Numbered from the stretch's first letter, positions 25,920-35,724 are shown. The stretch: 64,000 bases of DNA from Pseudomaricurvus sp050633365 (GCA_050633365.1 JBOEGJ010000045.1:124001-188000); one strand, 5' to 3'. A program made the numbers and translations. The notes: generated from the letters alone by a model not told the origin.

Positions 25920-27860
25920 ATGTGTGGGATTGTTGGGTTATTCGACCCGAGTGGTAATAGCGAAATTTCGCGAGATCTTCTTGAGGCTATGAATCAGCGG
26001 CAGGTTCACCGAGGCCCCGACGGGGGAAATTTGCACATAGAGCAAGGGCTTGGTTTTGGCCACCGCCGTCTGTCTATCATTGATATCTCTAGCGGACATC
26101 AGCCGTTATTTAACGAGGATGATACGGTTGTCGTAACCTATAACGGCGAGATCTATAATTTTATTGAGCTTATGGATGAGTTGATCAAACTCGGGCATAG
26201 CTTCAAAACTCGCTGTGATACCGAAGTGATTGTGCATGCTTGGGAGCAGTGGGGCGAAGATTGCGTGCAGCGGTTTCGTGGTATGTTTGCCTTTGCGATT
26301 TGGGATAGAAATAGCCAAACTCTGTTTATGGCGCGAGATCGACTGGGCATTAAACCGCTGTTTTACACCTTGTTACCCAACGGATTTTTTGCCTTTTCAT
26401 CAGAACTCAAAGCACTAAAGGCGATTCCAGATTTACCCCGGCGCTTGGATCCAACCGCTATTGATGACTATTTCTCCCTTGGCTATATTCCCGAACCAAA
26501 AACCATCTATTCGAACGTCTGTAAGTTAGAGCCGGCGCAGTCACTATTGTTTGAAAGAGGCCGCGATAATTACGTCTTGTCGACTTACTGGCGTTTAAAT
26601 CCCGCTGTCCCAGTAGAGACGGACGAGCGCACGGCCGCGCAAGAACTCACTGAAAGAATCAGAGAGGCCGTGGACCTTCGAATGGTCTCCGAAGTACCTT
26701 TGGGCGCGTTTTTGTCGGGCGGTGTAGATTCGGGCGCGGTTGTCTCGCAGATGGCGGGGCTATCGCAAGCACCGGTGAACACCTGTTCCATTGGTTTCGA
26801 CGTCGATCGCTTCGATGAAACCCAATACGCCAAGATGGTGTCCGATCGCTACCAAACGAATCACTTCGAAGGCCGTGTGGCGCCAGATGACTTTTCGCTG
26901 ATTGATCTGCTTCCTTCGCTTTATGATGAGCCTTACGCCGATAGCTCGGCGATCCCTACCTATCGCGTTTGTGAACTCGCAAAACAGCGAGTGACCGTAG
27001 CGCTGTCGGGTGATGGCGGTGATGAACATCTTGCGGGCTACCGGCGTTACTGTTGGCACATGAATGAAGAGCGCGTGCGCGCCGCCATGCCGCTCGAGTT
27101 TCGCCGTCGAGTCTTCGGCCCTTTAGGGAAACTTTATCCCAAGGCCGATTGGGCTCCACGAGTTTTTCGCGCAAAGACCACCTTCGAGTCCTTAGCTCGA
27201 AGCTCAGTCGAGGCCTACTTTCATTCGGTGTCTCTGTCTACACAAGCGCAGAGGGATGAACTGTTTAGCGCCGCCTTAAATCGCGATCTGCAGGGCTATC
27301 GTGCGGTGGAGTCTTTTGATCGGCACGCTCAGCAAGCCCCAACCGATGATCCGCTAGGGTTGATCCAGTACTTGGACATAAAGACCTATTTGGTGGGGGA
27401 CATTCTCACCAAGGTGGATCGAGCCAGTATGCATCATTCATTGGAGGTTCGGGTGCCGCTACTGGATCACAAATTGGTTGAATGGATATGGCAGTTACCT
27501 GCGTCGCTTAAGTTGAATGGCCAGATGGGCAAGTATGTTTTCAAAAAAGCGATGGAGCCTTACCTGCCCAATGACATTCTCTATCGAAGGAAAATGGGCT
27601 TTGGCGTACCACTTGCCGACTGGTTTCGTGGGCCTCTGCAGGGCATGCTCAAGCAACGATTACTGGGTGGAGTGATCGCCGAGAGCGGGCTATTTAATTT
27701 GGGGTTCATAGAGCAGGTGATTGATCAGCACCTTGCAAAAACTCGGGACAATAGCGTATTGATCTGGACGCTATTTATGTTTCAGGGCTTCCTGCAGCAG
27801 GAATTCGACGAATTCCGTGATCCAACAACCCACAGCGCTAGTGCGATGGTGAGTGCATGA
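25920..27860 (+). CDS. Exosortase A system-associated amidotransferase 1 (asparagine synthase-like)
   Basis: 646 residues. MCGIVGLFD gives the N-terminal nucleophile Cys2 of the class II glutaminase domain; NGEIYNF and RCDTEVIVH complete it. The synthetase domain has the PP-loop SGGVDSGAV (about 265-275) and SGDGGDEHLAGYRRY. It probably amidates a uronic acid of the polysaccharide with glutamine nitrogen, which agrees with the TviB-made uronate here (inference). It ends with an ATGA overlap to the next glycosyltransferase. Confidence 0.93.
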   Translation: MCGIVGLFDPSGNSEISRDLLEAMNQRQVHRGPDGGNLHIEQGLGFGHRRLSIIDISSGHQPLFNEDDTVVVTYNGEIYNFIELMDELIKLGHSFKTRCDTEVIVHAWEQWGEDCVQRFRGMFAFAIWDRNSQTLFMARDRLGIKPLFYTLLPNGFFAFSSELKALKAIPDLPRRLDPTAIDDYFSLGYIPEPKTIYSNVCKLEPAQSLLFERGRDNYVLSTYWRLNPAVPVETDERTAAQELTERIREAVDLRMVSEVPLGAFLSGGVDSGAVVSQMAGLSQAPVNTCSIGFDVDRFDETQYAKMVSDRYQTNHFEGRVAPDDFSLIDLLPSLYDEPYADSSAIPTYRVCELAKQRVTVALSGDGGDEHLAGYRRYCWHMNEERVRAAMPLEFRRRVFGPLGKLYPKADWAPRVFRAKTTFESLARSSVEAYFHSVSLSTQAQRDELFSAALNRDLQGYRAVESFDRHAQQAPTDDPLGLIQYLDIKTYLVGDILTKVDRASMHHSLEVRVPLLDHKLVEWIWQLPASLKLNGQMGKYVFKKAMEPYLPNDILYRRKMGFGVPLADWFRGPLQGMLKQRLLGGVIAESGLFNLGFIEQVIDQHLAKTRDNSVLIWTLFMFQGFLQQEFDEFRDPTTHSASAMVSA

Positions 27861-29077
27861 AAATACTCCATGTACTGGATCACTCGATTCCCTTGCACAG
27901 CGGCTATACCTTTCGTACCCGCGCCATATTGCAGCATCAGCGGGCAATGGGCTGGGATACCTATCACTTAACGTCGGGAAAGCAAGGGGTGGTCGAAAGT
28001 CCGGTCGAAAGGATCGAGGATTTACAGTTCTATCGTACTTCGGCGCCATCGAGTTTTCTCGATCGGCTGCCGTTGGTCGGACAGTTTTTGATTGTCTGGA
28101 GGCTGTTTCGACGCTTGCGCGGTCTTTTAGACTCACTAAAGCCTGACGTGGTCCATGCTCACTCTCCGGCGCTAAACGGCTTGGCCGCACTCTGGGCTTG
28201 TCGAGGAAAAAATATTCCTGTGGTGTACGAGTGTCGCGCTTTTTGGGAGGACGCCGCCGTCGATAACGGCTCAAGCACCGAGGGCGGTTTACGTTACCGT
28301 TTGACTCGAGCACTTGAAACCTACGTGTTTAACAAGGCCGATGCGGTGACGACCATTTGTCAGGGACTAAAAGATGATGTTATCGCTCGTGGTATAGATC
28401 CCAATAAAATCACCGTCATTCCGAACGCCGTCGATCTAAAAAAATTCACACAAACCAACGAAAGTGAAATGGGTAGCGTGTTTGACGACATAAAGCGCAA
28501 TTACCCAGATCTTCAGGATCGTACGCTGCTCGGATTCTTTGGCTCATTCTACGAGTACGAAGGTCTATCGATGTTGCTCGACACTATGGCGTTATTGAAG
28601 AAGAACAATCAAAAAGTGTTTCTGTTGCTCGCCGGCGGTGGTCCACACGAAGAGTTGATCACGCAAAAAATACAAAACCTAGGGCTCGACGACGTTGTTA
28701 AATTCAGTGGTCGAGTGCCTCACGAAGTGATTCAAGAATACTACCAGGCGGTTGATTTTATGGTCTATCCGCGCCTGTCTATGCGCCTTACAGAATTGGT
28801 CACGCCGCTTAAGCCACTGGAGGCCATGGCCAAGGGAAAAATCGTCATAGCGTCTTCGGTCGGTGGGCACAAGGAACTCATCCGCGACGGGGAAACCGGT
28901 CTGTTATTCAGTGCCGGAAGTTCAGCGTCCTTGGCCGAGATCATCGTCACAGCCATCGAGCAAAAGAGTCAATGGCCAGAAATCCGTGCGCGTGCCCGGA
29001 AGTTTGTTGAAGAAGAGCGAAACTGGAACCGCAGTGTAGGGTTCTATCGAGAGGCTTATGCGACCGCTTGTGAATAA
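27857..29077 (+). CDS. Glycosyltransferase (GT4), PEP-CTERM/exosortase A-associated (TIGR04063-like)
   Basis: 406 residues. MKILHVLDHSIPLHSGYTFRT is characteristic for the Daro_2409-like glycosyltransferase of exosortase A loci. ECRAFWEDAAVDNGS, VIPNAVDLKKF, LGFFGSFYEYEGL and VYPRLSMRLTELVTPLKPLEAMA are the further blocks. Codon choice here is somewhat more GC-rich than in the flanking accessory region. The last 20 bp overlap the start of the next gene. Confidence 0.93.
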   Translation: MKILHVLDHSIPLHSGYTFRTRAILQHQRAMGWDTYHLTSGKQGVVESPVERIEDLQFYRTSAPSSFLDRLPLVGQFLIVWRLFRRLRGLLDSLKPDVVHAHSPALNGLAALWACRGKNIPVVYECRAFWEDAAVDNGSSTEGGLRYRLTRALETYVFNKADAVTTICQGLKDDVIARGIDPNKITVIPNAVDLKKFTQTNESEMGSVFDDIKRNYPDLQDRTLLGFFGSFYEYEGLSMLLDTMALLKKNNQKVFLLLAGGGPHEELITQKIQNLGLDDVVKFSGRVPHEVIQEYYQAVDFMVYPRLSMRLTELVTPLKPLEAMAKGKIVIASSVGGHKELIRDGETGLLFSAGSSASLAEIIVTAIEQKSQWPEIRARARKFVEEERNWNRSVGFYREAYATACE

Positions 29078-31541
29078 TACCCTTCGAATACTCGTGGTTG
29101 GACCCGCATCTCCTCCGGCCGGTGGTATGGCTGCGCAAACCGAACAGTTATGCCGCCTTTTAAAGGAAGAAGGCGTTGGCGTAGAGTTTCTGCAAACCAA
29201 TCGAATGATTGGAGGGAGTCTCATTCAACGAATTCCTGTGGTAAGAGCCATTATACGACTGCTTGCCTATCTTATCCGCGGCTGGCGAGCGTTGGCGCGG
29301 GTGAATGTCGCCCATGTTATGTCCAACTCTGGCTGGTCGTGGCAATTGTATTCCGCGCCCATATTGTGGATGGGAAGATTACGAGGCGTTCCGGTGATTG
29401 TGAATTATCGCGGCGGCGGAGCCAAAGACTATTTTGAGAAGTCTGGAAAAAGAGTGAGTGTCAGTCTCGATCACGCCACAGCCATCGTGGTGCCTTCTCA
29501 CTTTTTGAAATCTGTATTTTCCGACTTTGGATACTGCGCGTCTATTATTCCTAATATTGTGGATGTCGGTCGTTTCTATCCCAAAGACGCCAATGCCAAA
29601 AATGACGTAACCGCTGAAGTTCATCTTGTCGTGGTGCGAAACCTCGAGAGTATCTACGGTATCGATATTGCGATTCAAGCTTTTGCAAAGCTGCACAAAA
29701 TGAATCCGAATGCCCGATTGAGTATTGCCGGCAGTGGGCCAGAACTCGCCAACCTCACAAGACTTGTGACGTCGCTCGAGATCGCGGAAGCCGTCAGCTT
29801 TCTAGGACGGCTAAACCGATCTGAAGTGGCTGAGCTCTATCGAGACGCGGATATCTTTGTGAATAGTTCGCGTGTCGACAACATGCCAAACTCGGTTCTG
29901 GAAGCGATGGCGTCCGGCGTTCCCATTGTGTCCACTCGCGCTGGCGGTATTGCGTACATCGTCGAACATCAAAAAACTGGGCGTTTGGTTAATATTGATG
30001 ACGCCGATCAGTTAGCTGTCGAATTGATTGATCTATGCGGCAATCCAGAAGTTCGAACTTTCCTAAGTGATAACGCCTCAGAGGCTGTGAAATACTACCG
30101 ATGGTCTCAGGTAAAGCAACAATGGCTATCGCTTTACCAACGGCTTGCAAACGATCGAGGCTATCGTGCGGGCTTGCCCAAAGAGGGCGGGTTTCACCTG
30201 TACACTCGCTTGATCTCCAATCTTATATTCCCCCTTCAAGAGCGAATCAAGAAACATCATACTGTTGCGCTTAGACGCTCGCTCGAGATGACACAATGGC
30301 TGTCGCCAGAAGAGCTTGAGGCGTACCGAATACAAAGGTTACGAGATTTCTTGTCTCATATAGAAACCTCCAGTGCCTATTACAGCGATCTGTTTAAGTG
30401 CTTAGGTTTTAATCCTTCTGCTATCACGAGTCTTTCGGATTTGCACAAGTTACCACTGATGACTAAGGCCGATATTCGCGATAATACCCAAGGGTTGACA
30501 GCTGCTGGTGCGACGGATTTGCGGCGCTTCAGTACCGGAGGCTCCAGCGGTAACCCTCTAATCTTTTTTCTCGACAACGAGAGAATCAGTCACGATGTAG
30601 CGGCAAAATGGCGGGCTACTCGCTGGTGGGACGTGGATATTGGCGATCCAGAAATGGTGGTGTGGGGATCACCCATCGAGCTGGGGGCGCAAGATCGTAT
30701 ACGTAAACTTCGAGACCAGCTGTATCGGACCAAGTTGTTTTCGGCATTTGATATGTCAGATAAGACCTTGGCCAACGCTTGCACGCAACTCGCGGAGCAG
30801 CGCCCACGGATGGTATTTGGTTATCCGTCAGTGATTTCCAGCATTGCTCACTTTGCCAAGAAGACGGGTGTTAAGCTCTCAGGGTTAGGGGTAAAGGTCG
30901 TCTTCGTTACCGCAGAAAGACTCTATCCCGAGCAGAGATCGGTCATTGAATCGGCCTTTGGATGCCGAGTTGCCAACGGTTATGGTGGCCGCGATTCGGG
31001 ATTTATTGCTCACGAATGCCCTCAGGGAAGTCTACATATCAGTGCAGAGGACATCATTGTTGAAACCGTTGATGGGGCCGGTAACCCCTGCGAAGCTGGT
31101 GTTCAGGGTGAGATCGTTGTCACTCATATGGCCACAGGAAATTTCCCATTCGTTCGATATCGGACGGGAGATGTTGGCGTTCTTTCCGACCAACATTGCG
31201 CTTGCGGAAGAGGCCTTCCGGTTCTCAAAGACATAGTGGGTCGAAGTTCAGATTTTGTGATTGCTCAAGACGGCAGCAAGTTACACGGTGCAGCACTGAC
31301 TTACGTGCTCCGAGATCTCACCGGTATTGAAGGCTTCAAGATTGTTCAAAAAGACACCCGTCTCGTGCACATTAACATCGTTAAGGGATCTGGTTACAAC
31401 AACGAGAACGAGAGCCTAATCACCAAAGAATTTTCACGCAGACTCGGTAAGGATCTCGAGTGTGTATTCGATTATCCAGGTGAAATCGCCCCGGAGCCAT
31501 CGGGAAAGTACCGGTACATCGTTTGTGAGGTCGAAGACTAA
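29058..31541 (+). CDS. Fusion of GT4 glycosyltransferase and phenylacetate-CoA-ligase-like adenylating enzyme
   Basis: 827 residues in one frame. Residues 1 to about 370 are a GT4 glycosyltransferase (ILVVGPASPPAGGMAAQTEQ, LSIAGSGPELANL, VNSSRVDNMPNSVLEAMASG). From about 400 to the end is a PaaK/CapK-like ligase: STGGSSGNPLIF is the AMP-binding P-loop, VFGYPSVISS and NGYGGRDSGFIAHECPQG form the adenylation core, and FVRYRTGDVG is followed by a Cys-containing loop (CACGRG) as in PaaK. The two functions are often separate genes in exosortase A loci. The adenylase could load the ACP at 32894 (inference). GAGG lies upstream of the ATG. Confidence 0.88.
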   Translation: MRPLVNNTLRILVVGPASPPAGGMAAQTEQLCRLLKEEGVGVEFLQTNRMIGGSLIQRIPVVRAIIRLLAYLIRGWRALARVNVAHVMSNSGWSWQLYSAPILWMGRLRGVPVIVNYRGGGAKDYFEKSGKRVSVSLDHATAIVVPSHFLKSVFSDFGYCASIIPNIVDVGRFYPKDANAKNDVTAEVHLVVVRNLESIYGIDIAIQAFAKLHKMNPNARLSIAGSGPELANLTRLVTSLEIAEAVSFLGRLNRSEVAELYRDADIFVNSSRVDNMPNSVLEAMASGVPIVSTRAGGIAYIVEHQKTGRLVNIDDADQLAVELIDLCGNPEVRTFLSDNASEAVKYYRWSQVKQQWLSLYQRLANDRGYRAGLPKEGGFHLYTRLISNLIFPLQERIKKHHTVALRRSLEMTQWLSPEELEAYRIQRLRDFLSHIETSSAYYSDLFKCLGFNPSAITSLSDLHKLPLMTKADIRDNTQGLTAAGATDLRRFSTGGSSGNPLIFFLDNERISHDVAAKWRATRWWDVDIGDPEMVVWGSPIELGAQDRIRKLRDQLYRTKLFSAFDMSDKTLANACTQLAEQRPRMVFGYPSVISSIAHFAKKTGVKLSGLGVKVVFVTAERLYPEQRSVIESAFGCRVANGYGGRDSGFIAHECPQGSLHISAEDIIVETVDGAGNPCEAGVQGEIVVTHMATGNFPFVRYRTGDVGVLSDQHCACGRGLPVLKDIVGRSSDFVIAQDGSKLHGAALTYVLRDLTGIEGFKIVQKDTRLVHINIVKGSGYNNENESLITKEFSRRLGKDLECVFDYPGEIAPEPSGKYRYIVCEVED

Positions 31542-31546
31542 TTATT

Positions 31547-32815
31547 ATGAGAGACCTCCTTGTCACCGCCATCATCTTGGGAAGCATTCCCTACATTATA
31601 AAAAGACCCTGGATTGGCGTTTTAATGTGGTCGTGGATTAGCTACATGAATCCACACCGTCTTACTTGGGGGTTCGCATTTGATATGCCCTTCGCCCAGA
31701 TCATCGCAATTGTGTTAGTCCTCGCAATCGTGATGGACAAAAGTAAAAAAAGCATTCCAATGGATTCGACGGTGATAATTTGGGCGATGTTTCTGTTCTG
31801 GATTACCGTGACATCGCTCTTCGCCATGTTTCCATCTAGCGCCTGGGTGTTGTACGGCAAGGTGATGAAAATTCAGTTTGTGACTTTTCTTACTATGTTG
31901 TTGATAACGGATCAGAAAAAAATAAACTATTTAATTTGGATTATCGTTCTTTCAATAGGGTTCTTTAGCGTTAAAGGCGGAGTATTTACCTTGGTCAGCG
32001 GCGGCGGCTATCGCGTTTGGGGGCCTCCCGGAGGCTATATTGAAGAGAACAACAGTTTGGCGATGGCGACATTAATGATTGTGCCTTTGATGGTCTATTT
32101 ATTTCAGGTTACGCCGTCGGCAAAAAAATGGCTTCGCTACGGTATAGCGGGTGCCATTGTATTGAGTTTACTATCGGCACTGGGATCTCAGTCAAGGGGA
32201 GCGCTACTCGCCGCGCTGTCTGTGGGTGGCTATTTTTGGTTGGTGTCTTCACGCAAGCTAATCACAGGACCATTATTGGTATTTCTGGTGATTCTCGGGG
32301 TTAGTTTTATGCCCGATAGCTGGCACGCAAGAATGGAGACTATTCAGCACTATGAGCAAGACGAATCGGCGATGGGAAGGATCAACGCGTGGCAATATGC
32401 CATTAACGTTGCGAGTGACCGATTCACCGGAGGCGGCATGCAGTCATGGAAACTCGAGAGTTTCTTGATCTACGCCCCAAATCCAGAATTTGTCCACGCC
32501 GCACACAGTATCTACTTTAGTATTCTCGGAGATCATGGTTGGCCTGGATTACTGCTGTTTTTACTCATTATATTCATGAGTTGGATGAATCTAAATTGGG
32601 TGATTGGCCATTGCCCTGAAACAGACTCTGCAAAGCTAGCAAAAATGATCAAAGTTAGCTTGGTGGCATATTGTACGGGCGGTGCTTTTCTTAGCTTGGC
32701 ATATTTCGATTTACCGTGGCACCTATACGCTATCGCTGTTCTATTAAGGCATCAGAACTCGAATAACGGATTGGCAAGCGCTTTGAATCAACCTAGGCCA
32801 AGATTTGGTCATTGA
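31547..32815 (+). CDS. O-antigen ligase/polymerase-like membrane protein, XrtA-associated
   Basis: 422 residues and about ten to twelve transmembrane helices. WIGVLMWSWISYMNPHRLTWGFAFDMPFAQ at the N terminus is typical of the exosortase A-associated putative O-glycosylation ligase. The large periplasmic loop contains the Wzy_C-type part (MGRINAWQYAINVASDRFTGGGMQSW and HAAHSIYFSILGDHGW). It probably polymerises repeat units or links glycan to a carrier. Position and family agree with exosortase A operons. Confidence 0.9.
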   Translation: MRDLLVTAIILGSIPYIIKRPWIGVLMWSWISYMNPHRLTWGFAFDMPFAQIIAIVLVLAIVMDKSKKSIPMDSTVIIWAMFLFWITVTSLFAMFPSSAWVLYGKVMKIQFVTFLTMLLITDQKKINYLIWIIVLSIGFFSVKGGVFTLVSGGGYRVWGPPGGYIEENNSLAMATLMIVPLMVYLFQVTPSAKKWLRYGIAGAIVLSLLSALGSQSRGALLAALSVGGYFWLVSSRKLITGPLLVFLVILGVSFMPDSWHARMETIQHYEQDESAMGRINAWQYAINVASDRFTGGGMQSWKLESFLIYAPNPEFVHAAHSIYFSILGDHGWPGLLLFLLIIFMSWMNLNWVIGHCPETDSAKLAKMIKVSLVAYCTGGAFLSLAYFDLPWHLYAIAVLLRHQNSNNGLASALNQPRPRFGH

Positions 32816-32893
32816 TGTCATGCAGGGCAGGTGACTGCTGTTTAGAATTTTAAGGCCCACCAGCGGCGGCGGGTATCATTGAGGAGCTAGAAT

Positions 32894-33157
32894 ATGGAAT
32901 CGGAATTGATTAGTCTTAAACAAGTTAACGAAGTACTTACCGAAGTTCTGCAATTAGGGGAGAGGGGAAGTGAATTTGAGCTGTCCTCACCTTTGCTGGG
33001 TGCAGTACCAGAGTTTGACTCAATGGCCGTAGTCGCGGTAATTACGGCATTGGAAGATAACTATGGTATTGCCGTTGATGATGATGAAATTACCGCGGAG
33101 GTCTTTGAAACAGTTGGAAACATTGTCGAATTTGTTAATTCAAAAGTACTCGGCTAA
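32894..33157 (+). CDS. Acyl carrier protein
   Basis: 87 residues, strongly acidic, with the phosphopantetheine site Ser in EFDSMAVV at about residue 43. GAGGAG sits upstream of the ATG. It probably carries an acyl or aminoacyl group between the adenylating enzymes (the GT-PaaK fusion and the ligase at 54733) and the acyltransferases of the locus. It is a standard member of exosortase A systems; the loaded group is unknown. Confidence 0.93.
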   Translation: MESELISLKQVNEVLTEVLQLGERGSEFELSSPLLGAVPEFDSMAVVAVITALEDNYGIAVDDDEITAEVFETVGNIVEFVNSKVLG

Positions 33158-33164
33158 TTAGACG

Positions 33165-35072
33165 ATGATTGATCCTATTTTTATTCCGGTCTCAGGTGGC
33201 TCGCTATTTTCCTTGCATTATATACCCGCTGACAATAAAGACTCTCAAAAATGGGTTGTAATACTATCGCCGTTTTTTGAAGAGATGAACAAATGTCGAA
33301 AGCAAATCTCGCTGCAAGCACGAGATTTAGTGGATAAAGGCTACCATGTAGTGGTACCCGACTATGCTGGCACGGGCGACAGTCATGACGAGCTGGAACA
33401 GATAACTTGGCCATTGTGGCTTCGACAGCTAGAGGAGTTAGTCTCGTGGGTCAGTAAGAATGGTGCGACAGAAATATCGATGATAGCTGTCAGGAGCGCG
33501 GCGCTATTGGCCAGCGAGCTATTGTCTTCGCCATCGATTACCAAAAATATCGGATTGATCTTGTGGCAACCGGTGATCAACGGAAAGACCTATATTAACC
33601 AGCTCTATCGTCTTCGGCTTGCTGCTGGATTAGGTCAGTCACGGGGCGCCGCCAGAGAGAGCGTCGCGAGCCTGAAGGAACAGCTGGATCGAGATAAGCT
33701 CCTAGAGATTGCAGGCTACAGAATAGGGAAAGAACTCATTTCTAGCATTGAATGTGCGGAACTCTCTCAGCACTCTTTCGTTCACTGTTCGGATCTTAGG
33801 TGGATTGAGTTAAGCTCTCGAGAAGAACTGAAACTCTTACCGGTATCACTGAAACAGATCGAACTCTTTAAAGAACGGGGCCAGCGGGTGGATAGCTGCG
33901 TTATCCGATCAGATGCCTTTTGGACAACACAAGAGATTACAACATCCAATGAACTCATCGAAGCTACCAGTTCTTGGCTGGTTTCTTGGAGTGAAATTTC
34001 ATCGGATGAACATCCTGTAAGCAATGCTGCGCTCCCAAGAGAAGATCAAAGTAATACGGCTCCAGATAGCCTGCCTAACGAAGAGTTAGTGATCGGGATG
34101 TCGTTTAGAGAACATGAAGATCTCGAAATCCCATTTACCACTCAATGTAAACAAGACAGTTTGATTGGCGTGATTCATCAGCCTGAGGGCAAAATCCCTC
34201 ATGTCGGAGCTCAGCCGGGCAAGGTTAGTAGAGGTGTTGTGATAGTCGTTGGAGGACCACAATACAGAGTCGGCAGCCATCGGCAATTTTTACAGCTTGC
34301 GCGTCAGCTCTCGTCGCAAGGCATATACGTAATGCGCTTCGACTATCGAGGAATGGGCGATAGCGAAGGTGATTACTTGGGATATGAGTTTATTGGTGAC
34401 GATATTAAGGTCGCGATCGATGAGTTCTTACAGCGGTACCCCCATTTAGAAGAGATTGTTTTATGGGGCCTTTGTGACGGAGCCACAGCGGCGGCCTGCT
34501 ATGCCACTTGCGACTCAAGAGTGACGGGCTTGGTGCTTGTCAATCCTTGGGTTCGGACTACTACAGGTCAGGCTAAGGCTCAACTGAAGCATTATTACTT
34601 GAACAGACTCTTCCAGAGAGAGTTCTGGAGCAAGGTTGCTGGAGGAAGACTGAACTTAAGGAAATCGATTGCCTCTTTAGCCTCGTCTGCAAGGGCGCTT
34701 ATGAAACCTACCGGACGAGCGCTACAATATGCTGATCAAGAACCGCAACAGACCTTCGCAGGACAAGAAAGTTACAAGCGGCGACACCCAGGAAACGTTG
34801 TAGACAGTATTCATGCTACCGACGATCTGGTCGCGCGTTTTGCGACCGCCGCCGAGATGTATCGGGGAAATACACTACTGATTCTCAGTGGGAACGATTT
34901 AACCGCCGCGGAATTTGGTGATGCCGCTAATACCAATTCTCGGCTAAAGAAGTTTAAGTCGTCTAAAAATACCCGCGTTGAATATCTCGAAGACGCCGAT
35001 CATACTTTTTCTCGTCGTAGCTGGAAGCTTAGGGTCGGAGACATTACCGTTAGTTGGATGGCCTCACTGTGA
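33165..35072 (+). CDS. Fused exosortase A system hydrolase 2 and hydrolase 1 (two alpha/beta hydrolase domains)
   Basis: 635 residues. The N-terminal part (1 to about 270) matches the exosortase A hydrolase 2 type (IFIPVSGGSLFSLHYIP, ILSPFFEEMNKCRK, VVPDYAGTGDS). The C-terminal part (about 310-635) matches hydrolase 1 (VVIVVGGPQYRVGSHRQF, MRFDYRGMGDSEGDY, VLVNPWVRTTTGQAK). In most loci these are two genes; here they are one protein with an acidic linker. The nucleophile elbow is GLCDG (Cys437) in the C half. In the N half it is AVRSA, with no Ser in the nucleophile place. A DHTF motif near the end supplies the catalytic His. Confidence 0.88.
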   Translation: MIDPIFIPVSGGSLFSLHYIPADNKDSQKWVVILSPFFEEMNKCRKQISLQARDLVDKGYHVVVPDYAGTGDSHDELEQITWPLWLRQLEELVSWVSKNGATEISMIAVRSAALLASELLSSPSITKNIGLILWQPVINGKTYINQLYRLRLAAGLGQSRGAARESVASLKEQLDRDKLLEIAGYRIGKELISSIECAELSQHSFVHCSDLRWIELSSREELKLLPVSLKQIELFKERGQRVDSCVIRSDAFWTTQEITTSNELIEATSSWLVSWSEISSDEHPVSNAALPREDQSNTAPDSLPNEELVIGMSFREHEDLEIPFTTQCKQDSLIGVIHQPEGKIPHVGAQPGKVSRGVVIVVGGPQYRVGSHRQFLQLARQLSSQGIYVMRFDYRGMGDSEGDYLGYEFIGDDIKVAIDEFLQRYPHLEEIVLWGLCDGATAAACYATCDSRVTGLVLVNPWVRTTTGQAKAQLKHYYLNRLFQREFWSKVAGGRLNLRKSIASLASSARALMKPTGRALQYADQEPQQTFAGQESYKRRHPGNVVDSIHATDDLVARFATAAEMYRGNTLLILSGNDLTAAEFGDAANTNSRLKKFKSSKNTRVEYLEDADHTFSRRSWKLRVGDITVSWMASL

Positions 35073-35160
35073 TACTACTTAGTAAGAATGCTCGATACTC
35101 GAGGGCTTTTTCGCTGTATTTGTGGGCTTTCGCTCACTACTGCTCGAGGTGTAGGTAAAG

Positions 35161-35724
35161 GTGAATTATATTAGCGATCACTATGCGACAAGCAAAGGGT
35201 TGATTCGATCGGGGTTGTCCCATTTGGAGTCGTTGCTAGGTCGAACTCGAGAGTTCGAACGCGTTGATCTTGACCGTGTTGAGCGCTTGGTGTTTGTCTG
35301 TTTAGGGAATATCTGTCGAAGCCCCTTCGGTGAGTTCATCGCCAAAAACGAGAGTGTTCCTGCAGCTGGCTTCGGTCTTTCGACATCATCGAATAAACCA
35401 GCCTTTAAAACGGCAATTAAAACCGCCGACAAATTCGATATCGATTTATCGCCGCATCTGACCACAGACATTCAAGACTTCGAAATACGTGAAAGCGACC
35501 TGCTCTTGGTAATGGAAGTTAGGCATGCCCGCCGGCTTAAGCCACTACTCAAAAATAGTCGTGCTCAGATTGCCCTGTTGGGCAGATGGGCGTCTCCACG
35601 TAGATTGCATATTCACGACCCCTTCGAACACGATGAACGCTATTTCTATCATTGTTATTCAGTGATAAATCAATCTACAAGAAACCTAATCAGCGAGTGG
35701 AAACTGTGTAAATCTAGGACCTGA
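35161..35724 (+). CDS. Low-molecular-weight protein-tyrosine phosphatase
   Basis: 187 residues, GTG start. The P-loop CLGNICR has Cys47 and Arg53, as CX5R requires. The catalytic Asp is in HDPFEHDER near residue 160. It carries a 35-residue N-terminal extension before the fold. It is the expected partner that dephosphorylates the BY-kinase tail encoded at 17180-17230. The stop overlaps tail-to-tail with the minus-strand ATP-grasp gene by 11 bp, ending the plus-strand operon. Confidence 0.9.
   Translation: MNYISDHYATSKGLIRSGLSHLESLLGRTREFERVDLDRVERLVFVCLGNICRSPFGEFIAKNESVPAAGFGLSTSSNKPAFKTAIKTADKFDIDLSPHLTTDIQDFEIRESDLLLVMEVRHARRLKPLLKNSRAQIALLGRWASPRRLHIHDPFEHDERYFYHCYSVINQSTRNLISEWKLCKSRT

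Noticed and set aside
27771..28313. 180-codon minus-strand frame opposite the glycosyltransferase at 27857
   Set aside because: It is antisense to a clear GT4 gene, Arg/Pro-rich, and has no domain; a shadow of the GC-richer codon use here.
33990..34130. Possible frameshift joining two separate hydrolase genes
   Set aside because: The frame runs through a plausible acidic linker without a stop and both halves are complete, so a real fusion is the simpler reading; re-sequencing could still settle it.
35085..35120. Hairpin-like CTCG/CGAG pair followed by five T after the hydrolase gene
   Set aside because: The stem is four pairs with a GG gap before the T-run, so too weak to call a terminator.
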